DNA of 37,065 nt, taken from the NCBI GenBank assembly GCA_026988155.1, contig JALSLW010000084.1, positions 1 through 37,065 on the forward strand. Reading direction: 5' to 3'. A model generated the notes under the pieces. That model saw only the letters and a program-made list of their open reading frames with translations. It was not told the origin of the DNA and did not search any database. Made by a program: the position numbers and the translations under genes. Positions 28,201 through 35,646 of this stretch are shown here, piece by piece. Each line of letters begins with the position of its first letter. Positions within the stretch are counted from its first letter, which is position 1. This DNA is from Methylomonas sp. (lineage in GTDB: Bacteria; Pseudomonadota; Gammaproteobacteria; Methylococcales; Methylomonadaceae).

Positions 28201-30080
28201 AGGTCTTTGTTGCTTTCCAGGGCAATTTTAACTGCATCAATAAAAAAGACCTTGATCTGCCTTTCTGCAATGATTTTTTGTGCGCTAATAGGAAGGTGTT
28301 GCCAGACTTCTTTATCGGTCGTTAATGTGCTTTGAAAAATAAAACGGCCATTGTCGGATAGATCGGTTAATGGGTTATCATACGTGAATATATTTGGGTC
28401 CGTTGCAATAACCGTATTTACAGAATTGCACGCATTATTCAGGCGTAAGGGGTCAGAGGATGCCGTTAAATAGAAACAGCTAGGCTGGCCTTTTTTCTCT
28501 GCACCGTAGCTGGGGTTGGCTTTTACATTGAGTTCAAATTGTTCAAATAATGTGTGCGCTAAATTTTCTCCTGCATTGCTAGTGTTTAACGAATAGATGC
28601 GAACAGTTGTTGCATTTTCTGGGAGCAAAGCTGGAGATTCAGAACTTGGCAGTGCTAAATCAGCAATCTTAGGGTAGGCATCAAGCAATAGCTGCTGCTG
28701 TATTTCCTGTTTTGGCGACAGTATTTTTTGATGGATAAACTCAATGCCTAGGTAAGCAAATTTTTGCCGTTTACCTTCTGGCAGCATGTTTTCAACTGCT
28801 GCAATGATATCTTTAGGCTGTACCTCATGGCCGCCCAAACCAAAGCAGGCTGAATATAAAGGGGATGCATCGGTAGTTTTGCTATAGCAGGCATAACCTG
28901 GAAAAACATTTTTTGTGTTGCCATTATCAATTGCTTTACTGATGCAGGAACGGATTTCAGCAATAATGGGCAGGTCTTCAGCCAATGGCTGATCGGTTCT
29001 TTCCAGAACTGCAACACCTTTACGGCCTTTCACTAAATGACTGATTAAATCGCCAGGAAAAGGACGGAAAACAGTCATATCGACCACGCCAACTTTTAGC
29101 TTACGGTTGGCGCGTAGATAATCAGCGCTGACTTCTGCCGTATTTAACACGCTGCCCTGAGCAATAATCAAATAATCTGCATCATCACATAAATATTCAT
29201 TAACTCGCTGATAGCGCCTACCGGTTAATTCAAACCATTCGTCCATGCATTGCTTGGCAATATCAGTAACATGGTCAAAGAAATAGGGGCGCTGTCCTGC
29301 AACTGACTGCATATAAGAATCTGAACCTTGTACGCCGCCAATTTGGGTAGGCTGGTCTACAGTCCATGATTCGGGAACACGGCGACGTGTTTTGCCGTAT
29401 AAAATGCATTGAGCAGGGGTGGGGGTGCTAATAATATCATCAGGCAGACCGACAAACTCTTCAATTAATTCACGTTCAGGCAGGTTTAGAGGCTCAATAA
29501 AATGCGAGGTTAAAAAGCCATCTTGTGCAATGGCTACGGGGTTTAAACTCAGCTCTGCTATTTTTCTGCCAATTAAGGCAAGGTCGGCTGCCGCTTGGCC
29601 GCTACGGGCAAAAAATTGAATAAACCCTGTATCATCCATGCTGTGATAGTCATCATGTCCGCAGTGAATATTAGAGGTAGCCTTAGTCACTGCTTTGCAG
29701 ACAATATTTAACACATAAGGCAGCCGTTTACCCACTGATGCATAGAGCGATTCATGCATGGAAGCAACGCTTTGTGCTGTTGAGCAAAAATGCGTAGCTC
29801 TTAAGCCCGATAAAGCCATGCCAGCAGTGGCCACTGATGCTGATTGGCTATTTTCTGGATTGACGGAAATAAGCGATCTATTTGATATATTAAGATGTCC
29901 TCGGTCTTTTTGCCGGTTCCATTCTGCACTCATATCGGAAGCAGGCGTAGAGAGGTAGGCGCCAGCGGCATCGCTAGATTCTCTCTCGCACATAATGACA
30001 GCGGTGCTGCCATTCATTATTTTGCGTATACCAGGGTATTTGGATGCTTTATTTTGTTTTTTCTTGCCAAAAATGGACAT
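25227..30080 (-). CDS. Divergent, apparently inactive PFOR/NifJ-like protein with C-terminal ferredoxin
   Basis: 1617 residues, family of single-chain pyruvate:ferredoxin/2-oxoacid oxidoreductases. Segments: domain I (15-215), transketolase-type domain II (300-385), gamma-like domain (490-690), ferredoxin-like insert (760-785), thiamine-type domain (960-1440), Ala/Pro/Lys linker (1496-1533) and a C-terminal ferredoxin (CxxCxxC at 1546-1552, then C1588). Key residues differ from the family. The catalytic-Glu region reads NPENSQSA. The CxxC expected near 975-984 reads GNTRSGSSEP. The thiamine GDG reads GAEG (1198-1201), and the following SNTGG-type loop reads DNQLPSIS. The insert cluster has C766, C769 and C772 but D776 where the fourth cysteine is expected. 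The frame is intact throughout, so it is a maintained gene. It lies between rnfB and rnfC, suggesting a role with Rnf. Active enzyme with unusual ligands cannot be excluded. Confidence 0.8.
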   Translation of the reverse strand: MSIFGKKKQNKASKYPGIRKIMNGSTAVIMCERESSDAAGAYLSTPASDMSAEWNRQKDRGHLNISNRSLISVNPENSQSASVATAGMALSGLRATHFCSTAQSVASMHESLYASVGKRLPYVLNIVCKAVTKATSNIHCGHDDYHSMDDTGFIQFFARSGQAAADLALIGRKIAELSLNPVAIAQDGFLTSHFIEPLNLPERELIEEFVGLPDDIISTPTPAQCILYGKTRRRVPESWTVDQPTQIGGVQGSDSYMQSVAGQRPYFFDHVTDIAKQCMDEWFELTGRRYQRVNEYLCDDADYLIIAQGSVLNTAEVSADYLRANRKLKVGVVDMTVFRPFPGDLISHLVKGRKGVAVLERTDQPLAEDLPIIAEIRSCISKAIDNGNTKNVFPGYACYSKTTDASPLYSACFGLGGHEVQPKDIIAAVENMLPEGKRQKFAYLGIEFIHQKILSPKQEIQQQLLLDAYPKIADLALPSSESPALLPENATTVRIYSLNTSNAGENLAHTLFEQFELNVKANPSYGAEKKGQPSCFYLTASSDPLRLNNACNSVNTVIATDPNIFTYDNPLTDLSDNGRFIFQSTLTTDKEVWQHLPISAQKIIAERQIKVFFIDAVKIALESNKDLSAQTDLQDTVFQSLFFKISDISDKTLEETQILIDDNLDLVKRAYNEVKQINIAEMAVGDSLLVQQTEATPPLLLQRKPANKNAIADIHRFWNQTGSLYGKNNLIADPFIALGVVPASTGIFSDASPTRTHHLTWVPEKCTGCGNCYKADPDNAIYGLVNTVNEVFETNIKRVEKNGHATKHLRRAIRVVERKYHELTANKSAGTDLTPIFAKAIGDTIKEYAEPERQEVEQEFEWFKLAQGSFKFALTQAYHDDMNSRMPRSGGLFSVTINPDAHKGGPDCTSECESLVLVEQTPESLQNLRDNWDYWLDLPTSNKKYSRIDDLQSKQGILETLLLDKNNHHALFSSGNTRSGSSEPIAIHLFSSTITALMQPRVEQHIKHINQLITDMEKRIRLQLVETLDISDIDALETAIDENQNVDLTLSRLSGALDKDNPTQPIDPTWLKWALQIVAKLKHLKWSYIEGLSGEGRANLGMTNGTNKASAWTANFPFNPYPFPWASHLPQHAPALAMGVFEGHMVKMAEGFKAIRTAELEIKGKYDKSEHDQFFTHFDWRQFSEEEYLLCPPLVSLGAEGISAESGFQSISHSLTSGMPIKILVLDNQLPSISAQSPKQLSLLAMAHQTTYVQQGSLSNTPHLLEGYIDGLNYRGPALWSIYTSNQPENGVANNSLMTQSKLAVESRAYPLIAFDPRLGKTWEECVGLAGNPDLDQDWIIYSLDYTDEYGNKFATDVPLTYADWALTEVQFSHHFKTVSADADSDNLVLLTEYLDSSDQEDSIPFIWATHPQSNHLLKVAVSKAMAKATQQCREYWHTLKGLAGKNRIEVDTQAIADQAKAEMAQTITEGLMSMVGGDAGALTRILADVPTSTHLAPATATPKSPPQKPVAEKKPAEKPAETQKKEAEAKKDTGFEPVWIETPDCTTCDECVDIAPAIFQYNADKKAIVIDPTKGTFEDIVRSAEKCTAVIIHPGTPWNPDEPNLEKLIKRAEKFQ
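25559..25567 (-). repeat. C9 homopolymer inside the PFOR-like gene
   Basis: Nine G on the plus strand (C on the coding strand), next to a run of five T, encode the serine-proline-proline part of the linker just before the C-terminal ferredoxin. A one-base slip would remove the ferredoxin module only. It could be a slippage site or a sequencing-error risk. Confidence 0.85.
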
Positions 30081-30111
30081 TGTTAACCTAAGGAACTAAT
30101 GAATCAATAGC

Positions 30112-30164
30112 GGAAGTGAGGCTTTTTCCTTGCTCGGCTTAGGCGAGGCTAAAGCCTCACTTCC
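30112..30164. repeat. REP-like hairpin between rnfB and the PFOR-like gene
   Basis: A perfect 14-bp inverted repeat, GGAAGTGAGGCTTT (30112-30125) and AAAGCCTCACTTCC (30151-30164), encloses an inner CTCG/CGAG stem. It fills most of the 113-bp gap between the two genes. It may stabilise or attenuate the polycistronic transcript. The form is that of a REP element, but no second copy was seen in the window. Confidence 0.75.
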
Positions 30165-30193
30165 AGGTATATTCTTAAATGAAATGTAAAAAA

Positions 30194-31078
30194 TCATGCT
30201 TGAGGCAGTGATTCTGTACGATTAGATTGTTTAGCGGCTTTGCCTACACTGGAACGAGTGGTGCCAAGCTTGCTGTCTATCCAAACAATGGCTCCAGTAG
30301 GGCATCGCTCTATAGGTGTGCGGTCAACCAAAATCTCGTCATATTTTTTATAGTCAATCACGGCAAGATTATTTTTTATTTCAATTAAGCCTTCAGGTGC
30401 ATCAACTACACATTTTTCACAGGCAGTACAGGCAACCTCACATTCTTCCTCTGCCTTGTCACCTTCTTCCAGGCTTTTGCAGGCGACAAATAATTGATGG
30501 CTGACAGGCTGCAATGAAAATAAATCTTTAGGACAGACCACAATGCAGTCATTACAGGCTGTACATTTGTCTTCAATGACAATGGGCAGACCATGGTCAT
30601 CCATAAAAATGGCATCAAAATCACAGACATCAGCACAGTCAGCAAGCCCTAAACAGCCCCAGCTGCAACCCTTCCCCCCACCAGAAACAGCGGCAGCGGC
30701 CTGGCAAGTTTGCAGGCCTTCGTATTTTGCCCGAGTGTAGGCAACATGAGTTCCGCCTGCACAGGCCAGGCGAGCCACTACCTTTTCAGTCTCGCCCATA
30801 TCTACGCCCATAAAAGCCGCTATTTCGGCATTGCCTTCAGGCGTATTAACTGTACAGGCCGAAGGAGGTTTTGCACCGCTGACAACGGCTTCAGCAAAGG
30901 GTCGGCAGCCAGGTACACCGCAGGCACCGCACTGAGCTTGTGGTAACATATCGTCTACCTCATCAATGCGGGGGTCTTCGTAGACGAATAGTTTTTTATT
31001 TGCAATCGCTAAGATGATGGCTAAAACAACGCCAAGGATCATCATAAATATTGCTGCGGTAATTATGCTAGAAATCAC
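30194..31078 (-). CDS. rnfB: Rnf electron transport complex subunit B (iron-sulfur)
   Basis: 294 residues: an N-terminal TM helix (3-26), an Fe-S domain (C50, C53, C58, C75 in QAQCGACGVPGC), and ferredoxin-type clusters including C138/C142/C148/C152 and C172/C175/C178/C182 (KCTACNDCIVVCP). A further cysteine set is C213/C217/C220/C223 with a late C259 in ERCPTGAI. RnfB is the entry point for ferredoxin electrons. This is the long, multi-cluster type. The start is GTG; internal ATGs at residues 12 and 13 would truncate the membrane anchor. It is first in the locus, separated from rnfC by the PFOR-like and Uma2 genes, whereas in many genomes rnfB and rnfC are adjacent. Confidence 0.93.
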   Translation of the reverse strand: MISSIITAAIFMMILGVVLAIILAIANKKLFVYEDPRIDEVDDMLPQAQCGACGVPGCRPFAEAVVSGAKPPSACTVNTPEGNAEIAAFMGVDMGETEKVVARLACAGGTHVAYTRAKYEGLQTCQAAAAVSGGGKGCSWGCLGLADCADVCDFDAIFMDDHGLPIVIEDKCTACNDCIVVCPKDLFSLQPVSHQLFVACKSLEEGDKAEEECEVACTACEKCVVDAPEGLIEIKNNLAVIDYKKYDEILVDRTPIERCPTGAIVWIDSKLGTTRSSVGKAAKQSNRTESLPQA

Positions 31079-31107
31079 TGTAACGATTTTTTAAAAAATA
31101 ACTGCTC

Positions 31108-31113
31108 ATTATA
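31108..31113 (-). promoter_or_regulatory. Possible -10 box of the rnf operon
   Basis: TATAAT on the minus strand, 30 bases before the rnfB GTG, in the 172-bp divergent region shared with the sulfhydrylase gene. No good -35 box is found at normal spacing, so an activator or another sigma factor may be needed, or the match may be chance. Confidence 0.3.
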
Positions 31114-31204
31114 CACATTATTATGGCTTATTTGGCGGTCGGGATGGTCGAAATTAACCCTCTGATGTTAGAGGGATATATTCTGCTTTATTAACTGCGC
31201 ATTA

Positions 31205-31231
31205 TTGACATATACTTCACACGATCATGAT
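31205..31231 (+). promoter_or_regulatory. Possible promoter of the sulfhydrylase gene
   Basis: A perfect TTGACA at 31205-31210 lies 40 bp before the start codon, but the -10 candidates (CATGAT after 15 bp, TGATTT after 17 bp) are poor. A small hairpin, CCCTCT/AGAGGG at 31158-31175, lies upstream. No S-box or SAM riboswitch pattern was seen. Confidence 0.3.
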
Positions 31232-31250
31232 TTTGTAAAAACACAGGCAT

Positions 31251-32525
31251 ATGAAACTAGAATCTTTAGCGTTACATCATGGATATGAAGCAGAAGCAAC
31301 CACAAAAGCTGCCGCTGTTCCCATCTATCAAACCACTTCCTATACATTCGATGATACTCAGCATGGCGCAGATCTTTTTGATCTGAAGGTCCCCGGTAAC
31401 ATTTATACCCGGATTATGAACCCGACAACAGACGTGCTTGAACAGCGACTAGCTGCTATGGAGGGAGGGATTGGAGCCTTGGCAGTTGCTTCAGGCATGG
31501 CGGCGATTACCTATGCCATTCAATGCATTTGCAGTGTCGGCGATAACATAGTCAGTGCCAGCCAGCTTTATGGCGGAACATATAATTTATTTGCCCACTC
31601 GCTGCCTAAGCAGGGCATTGATGTTCGCATGGTTTCTCATGAAGATTATGCAGGGTTTGAGAAGGCGATTGATGAAAGCACGCGTGCTATTTTTTGCGAA
31701 ACAATCGGCAACCCATCGGGCGATATTATCGATGTTGAAAAGTTGGCAGAGATCGCCAATAAGCATGGTGTGCCGCTAATTGTTGATAATACGGTTGCTA
31801 CGCCTTATTTATGCAGGCCTATTGAGCTGGGCGCCTCTATTGTTATTCATTCGCTGACTAAATACATTGGCGGACACGGAACTTCTATCGGCGGTGTTAT
31901 CATTGATTCTGGCAAGTTTGACTGGGTTGCGAATAAAGAAAGGTTTCTCGTTTTAAATGAACCTGACCCCTCTTATCATGGCGTAGTTTATACAGAAGCC
32001 TTGGGCGAAGCGGCCTTTATCGGCCGTTGCCGGGTCGTGCCGCTTAGGAATACAGGGGCGGCCATTTCACCTATGAACTCATTTCAAATATTGCAAGGTC
32101 TTGAAACTTTAGGCCTGCGAATGGAGCGGCATTGTGAAAATGCAGAAAAGCTTGCAGAGTTTCTTAAAAACCATCATAAAGTTGCCTGGGTCAAATATGC
32201 CGCTCTAGCAGATAGTCCCTATTATTCAGCATGTCAGAAAATCACGGCTGGCAAAGCTTCTGGAATCTTATGTTTTGGGTTGAAAGGTGACTCTGAAGCG
32301 GGCGGTCAGTTTATTGATGGCTTAAAAATGATACTTCGTTTAGTTAATATAGGCGATGCAAAATCATTGGCCTGTCACCCAGCCTCTACCACGCATAGGC
32401 AGTTGAATGAAGAAGAGCTGGCAAAAGCAGGCGTTAGTGCGGATTTGGTTCGTATATCCGTAGGCATTGAGAATATAGAGGATATAATTGAAGATGTGAG
32501 TCAGGCGCTTGACTGTGTAAGGTAA
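31251..32525 (+). CDS. metY: O-acetylhomoserine (thiol)-lyase / sulfhydrylase
   Basis: 424 residues, Cys/Met-metabolism PLP family. It forms homocysteine (or methionine) from O-acetylhomoserine and sulfide (or methanethiol). Marks are NIYTRIMNPTTDVLEQRLAAMEGG, ASGMAAI, SQLYGGTYNLF, ETIGNPSGDI, VDNTVATPYLCRP and the PLP lysine K204 in HSLTKYIGGHGTSIGG. Length and the long GDSEAGGQFIDGLKM-type C-terminal segment fit MetY rather than MetB or MetC. The TAA stop (32523-32525) lies within the outer arm of a 158-bp inverted-repeat element. It is divergent from rnfB and appears monocistronic. Confidence 0.92.
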   Translation: MKLESLALHHGYEAEATTKAAAVPIYQTTSYTFDDTQHGADLFDLKVPGNIYTRIMNPTTDVLEQRLAAMEGGIGALAVASGMAAITYAIQCICSVGDNIVSASQLYGGTYNLFAHSLPKQGIDVRMVSHEDYAGFEKAIDESTRAIFCETIGNPSGDIIDVEKLAEIANKHGVPLIVDNTVATPYLCRPIELGASIVIHSLTKYIGGHGTSIGGVIIDSGKFDWVANKERFLVLNEPDPSYHGVVYTEALGEAAFIGRCRVVPLRNTGAAISPMNSFQILQGLETLGLRMERHCENAEKLAEFLKNHHKVAWVKYAALADSPYYSACQKITAGKASGILCFGLKGDSEAGGQFIDGLKMILRLVNIGDAKSLACHPASTTHRQLNEEELAKAGVSADLVRISVGIENIEDIIEDVSQALDCVR

Positions 32526-32678
32526 CGCGCATTAAATAACCTACCCATATTGCGCAGGGTTTTTATTCGTCTTCAAGGCGCAGAGAAGGGAGCATAGCAA
32601 GCTATGTGACCGAAGTTGCAACGCTGAAGACGGATAAAAAGACAAGCAAGATTGGTGGGTTATTTATTGCGAGTTGCC
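32521..32678. repeat. Inverted-repeat (MITE-like) element overlapping the metY stop codon
   Basis: The left arm begins GGTAACGCGCATTAAATAAC and the right arm, read on the minus strand, begins GGCAACTCGCAATAAATAAC. They pair imperfectly over about 50 bp, including ATTCGTCTTCA against TGAAGACGGAT. The centre holds CATAG/CTATG. The whole 158 bp could fold into one long hairpin and may serve as the transcription end of metY. It is unrelated to the other MITE type, which lies 48 bp further on. No second copy is in the window. Confidence 0.7.
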
Positions 32679-32726
32679 TAATGTAAGGCTGTAGCCTGGA
32701 TAAGCAATAGCGCAATCCGGTGCTTT

Positions 32727-32970
32727 AACCTAAATAAATCAGTTGAGTACGGATTTTGTGGGAAATCTGGGCAAAAAAGGCAAAGAATAGCTCGAAGATA
32801 ATGGCCGTAGTCCTTATCGAGAGCTATTCTGCAGAATTTTTTGTCCAGATTTTTCACAAAACCGTGAAGCGAAATAAACTCACCCATTTGGTGAATAGTA
32901 AAAAACTGGATTAAACAGTTTATTTAACAAGTTACAGTTAAACTAAGCGTTCAACTGATTTATTTAGGTT
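32727..32970 (-). repeat. MITE-like element, copy B, 244 bp
   Basis: Second copy of the 126-370 element, inverted relative to it. The termini are AACCTAAATAAATCAGTTGA (32727-32746) and its exact reverse complement (32951-32970), a perfect 20-bp inverted repeat. The internal long hairpin is conserved. A short open frame through it has no coding character. It is flanked on the left by GTAGCCTGGATAAGC...GCGCAATCCGG, which resembles a common intergenic repeat of gamma-proteobacteria. Confidence 0.88.
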
Positions 32971-33026
32971 TAACGGAATGGCTGTTGCTTAAGTGCTAAT
33001 GAGGCATAAGATGGGGTTTTTCCACC

Positions 33027-33893
33027 CTACCTCAATAAAAGCAGAGGCTTCTTGGTGTTAATCAGCATTTTATGAGTAAAGCTGCCCAGCAGCATATCGT
33101 GCAGACGGGAATGGCTAAAAGCGCCCATTACAGTTAAATCAATATCATGCTGCTGTTGGTAGGCGCAAAGTTCCAGATCGGCTTTACCTTTTAGCTTGGT
33201 GGTAATAACCGTAATATTGTCGGCGGACTGTAATTTAGCTTCAGCCTTTTTTAACAGTTTGCTTGCTGTTTCTACGTTATTATTGACGCAAACCAAATGA
33301 CAGCTCAGGCCAGAATATAGAGGGCTGGATGCCACCATATCAACGGCTTTATCTGCCGCTTCACTGCCGTCATAGGCAAGCATAATGCATTTTGGTGTTT
33401 TAAACTGCTCGTTAACAATCAGAATAGGGCGGTGCAGTGAGCGGATTATTGCCTCTAGTTTGGCGCCTATTTGATTTTCCTGGTTTTCGTGAACCTGACC
33501 TCGCAAACCAAGAACTAGCACTCGAATAGAATCTTCCAGATCAATTACAGCCTCAATTAAATCGCCGTGACGCTGAGAGTTGGTAGGTGTTACGCCCTTT
33601 TTTTCAATATGATCAGTTGCAGCCTGTAAAATCAGCTTGCCCTGCTGCATTTTTAATTTACTTTGCTGCTGTTCTAAGTTGGTGATTTCTTCCAGTAAAT
33701 GCTCTTGAGTGCCTAAACCGATATTGCCGGTCAGGTCCGATTTAATAGAGGTTTCGTGATGATGGTTTATCGTATGCAAAAGCTTTAATGGAGCCTCTGT
33801 TTTTTGAGAAATCCAAGCGGCATAATCGCAGACAGATTCGGTGAGCGCGGCGCCATCAATACAGGCCAGAACTTGTGCTTGTTGTGTGGTCAT
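33027..33893 (-). CDS. Tandem universal stress protein (UspA x2)
   Basis: 288 residues with two Usp folds: domain 1 (about 6-150, VLACIDGAALTESVCDYAAW) and domain 2 (about 155-288, CIMLAYDGSEAADKAVDMV...LLLLR). The second has a nucleotide-binding-like stretch GAFSHSRLHDMLLGS close to G-x2-G-x9-G(S/T), with serine at the second glycine. A helical, glutamine-rich linker (EQQQSKLKMQQGKLILQAA) lies in domain 1. It starts 1 bp after the SulP stop, so the two are co-transcribed and probably co-translated. This pairing recurs in bacteria and suggests that the Usp protein modulates the transporter; that is inference. Confidence 0.9.
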   Translation of the reverse strand: MTTQQAQVLACIDGAALTESVCDYAAWISQKTEAPLKLLHTINHHHETSIKSDLTGNIGLGTQEHLLEEITNLEQQQSKLKMQQGKLILQAATDHIEKKGVTPTNSQRHGDLIEAVIDLEDSIRVLVLGLRGQVHENQENQIGAKLEAIIRSLHRPILIVNEQFKTPKCIMLAYDGSEAADKAVDMVASSPLYSGLSCHLVCVNNNVETASKLLKKAEAKLQSADNITVITTKLKGKADLELCAYQQQHDIDLTVMGAFSHSRLHDMLLGSFTHKMLINTKKPLLLLR

Positions 33894-33894
33894 G

Positions 33895-35388
33895 TTAATG
33901 GCCTCCCATTACTTTTTCAATTTCTTCAGGGTTATCGTGGATGCCAAAACGGTCAATAATAGTTGAACTGGCTTCATTTTGGCCAATTAACTCTACATCG
34001 GCACCTTCTCTGCGGAACTTTATCACGACTTTGTCTAAAGCGGAAACAGCTGAAATATCCCAGAAATGAGCGTGGGTTAAATCAATTGTTACTTTATCAA
34101 CAGCTTCTTTAAAATCAAAGCTAGAAATAAAGCGATCAGCTGAGTTAAAAAATACCTGACCGTGCACATGATAAATACGGGTTCCGGTTACTTCGTCCAT
34201 TACAGAACCGACATACATAAAATGACTGATTTTGTTGGCAAAAAACAGTGCGGCAAGCAATACGCCTGCAAAAACGCCTAATGCAAGATTATGTGTCCAG
34301 ACCACCACGGTAACGGTTACCAGCATAATAAGGTTGGCAGATAACGGATGCTGTTTTAAATGAATGATAGATTCCCAACTAAAAGTACCGATAGATACCA
34401 TAATCATTACTGCAACAAGTGCGGCCATAGGGATCTGTTTAATCCACTGATCAAGAAATACCACCATAATCAGCAAGAAAACGCCTGCAACCATGGTTGA
34501 TAGCCGCCCACGGCCGCCTGACTTTACGTTAATGATTGACTGGCCAATCATTGCGCAGCCTGCCATGCCGCCCAATAGCCCAGCACCTACATTGGCAATG
34601 CCCTGCGCTTTGCACTCACGGTTTTTATCGCTGTCAGTATCTGTTAAATCATCAACAATCGTAGCTGTCATTAGTGATTCCAGTAAGCCTACAACGGCAA
34701 GGGGGATGGAATAGGGCAGGATGATCTTTAGAGTTTCCCAGGTTAATGGAACTTCTGGCCAAAGAAAGATAGGCAGTGTATCAGGCAGTTCTCCCATATC
34801 GCCTACCGTACGGATATCCAGTTGCAAATACATGGACACCCCAGTCAATACAACGATACAGACGAGCGGTGAGGGCAGAATTTTTCCGATAAAAGGAATG
34901 TAGGGGAATAAATAGATAAAGCCTAAGCCGGCAACTGTCATCGCATAGACATGCCAGCTAACGTTGGTAAGTTCTGGCAATTGAGCCATAAAAATCAGTA
35001 TGGCCAACGCATTGACAAAGCCAGTGACGACTGACCGTGAAACAAAACTCATTAAACTGCCTAGCTTTAAATAGCCTGAAATAACTTGCAGTAGACCGGT
35101 GAGCAAAGTAGCCGCCAGGAGATATTGCAAGCCATGGTCTTTAACCAGAGTAACCATCAATAGGGCCATTGCACCCGTTGCGGCAGAAATCATGCCTGGC
35201 CGGCCACCGATAAGAGCTGTGATAAAGGCAATGCAGAAAGATGCGTATAAGCCTACCTTGGGGTCAACCCCCGCAATAATTGAGAAGGCAATGGCTTCAG
35301 GAATAAGAGCCAGGGCAACAACAGTCCCGGCGAGTACATCGCCACGAATATTGCCCAGCCAATCTTGTTTTTTCGATAATAACAGCAT
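33895..35388 (-). CDS. SulP-family anion transporter with STAS domain
   Basis: The frame is open from a GTG at 35409, but the ATG at 35388 is the better start: AGGA stands 7 bases before it, and the promoter would leave only a very short leader to the GTG. This gives 497 residues. The SulP transport domain has about 10-12 helices ([62 protein letters not shown]). A C-terminal STAS domain (about 390-490) contains FFNSADRF and [17 protein letters not shown]. SulP members move sulfate, bicarbonate or other anions; the sequence alone does not decide, and a bicarbonate role is possible. It forms an operon with the following Usp gene. Confidence 0.92.
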   Translation of the reverse strand: MLLLSKKQDWLGNIRGDVLAGTVVALALIPEAIAFSIIAGVDPKVGLYASFCIAFITALIGGRPGMISAATGAMALLMVTLVKDHGLQYLLAATLLTGLLQVISGYLKLGSLMSFVSRSVVTGFVNALAILIFMAQLPELTNVSWHVYAMTVAGLGFIYLFPYIPFIGKILPSPLVCIVVLTGVSMYLQLDIRTVGDMGELPDTLPIFLWPEVPLTWETLKIILPYSIPLAVVGLLESLMTATIVDDLTDTDSDKNRECKAQGIANVGAGLLGGMAGCAMIGQSIINVKSGGRGRLSTMVAGVFLLIMVVFLDQWIKQIPMAALVAVMIMVSIGTFSWESIIHLKQHPLSANLIMLVTVTVVVWTHNLALGVFAGVLLAALFFANKISHFMYVGSVMDEVTGTRIYHVHGQVFFNSADRFISSFDFKEAVDKVTIDLTHAHFWDISAVSALDKVVIKFRREGADVELIGQNEASSTIIDRFGIHDNPEEIEKVMGGH

Positions 35389-35429
35389 GTATGTCCTAGT
35401 CTTATGCACCTAAATTAAGTTAACCGAGC

Positions 35430-35458
35430 AAGATAGCAATATATTCTATTAAAGGCAA
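35430..35458 (-). promoter_or_regulatory. Candidate sigma-70 promoter for sulP-usp
   Basis: On the minus strand TTGCCT (35458-35453) is followed after 17 bp by TATCTT (35435-35430). The expected transcription start is near 35423, about 35 bases before the preferred ATG at 35388. Confidence 0.5.
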
Positions 35459-35536
35459 TAATAAAATTCTGACTGTAGACGCAAAGTAGTAATGTCCGGT
35501 TTCGTTTAAGTTAAAATATCTGCCGGACAACCTTGC

Positions 35537-35570
35537 TGGTGATCAAGCACCATCCTCTTTGTCAAAGAGG
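35537..35570. other. Two adjacent stem-loops
   Basis: TGGTG-ATCAAG-CACCA (35537-35552) is directly followed by CCTCTTTG-T-CAAAGAGG (35554-35570). There is no T tract after either, so they are not clear terminators. They could belong to a structured RNA or a recombination site; nothing more can be said. Confidence 0.4.
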
Positions 35571-35646
35571 AGTTGAAATTGTCTTTATCGTGCTTGAAGG
35601 GGCGGTAAGATGTTGTACCCAGTTCTGGAATTGATTGCGAGGACGC

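Noticed and set aside
31079-31250. SAM riboswitch or MetJ boxes before the sulfhydrylase gene
   Set aside because: Only a 6-bp hairpin is visible; no S-box core or repeated AGACGTCT-like boxes were seen.
32678-32887. A 69-codon minus-strand open frame as a small gene
   Set aside because: It lies within MITE copy B and its flank. The matching stretch of copy A contains the same partial frame, so the similarity is that of the repeat, not of a protein.
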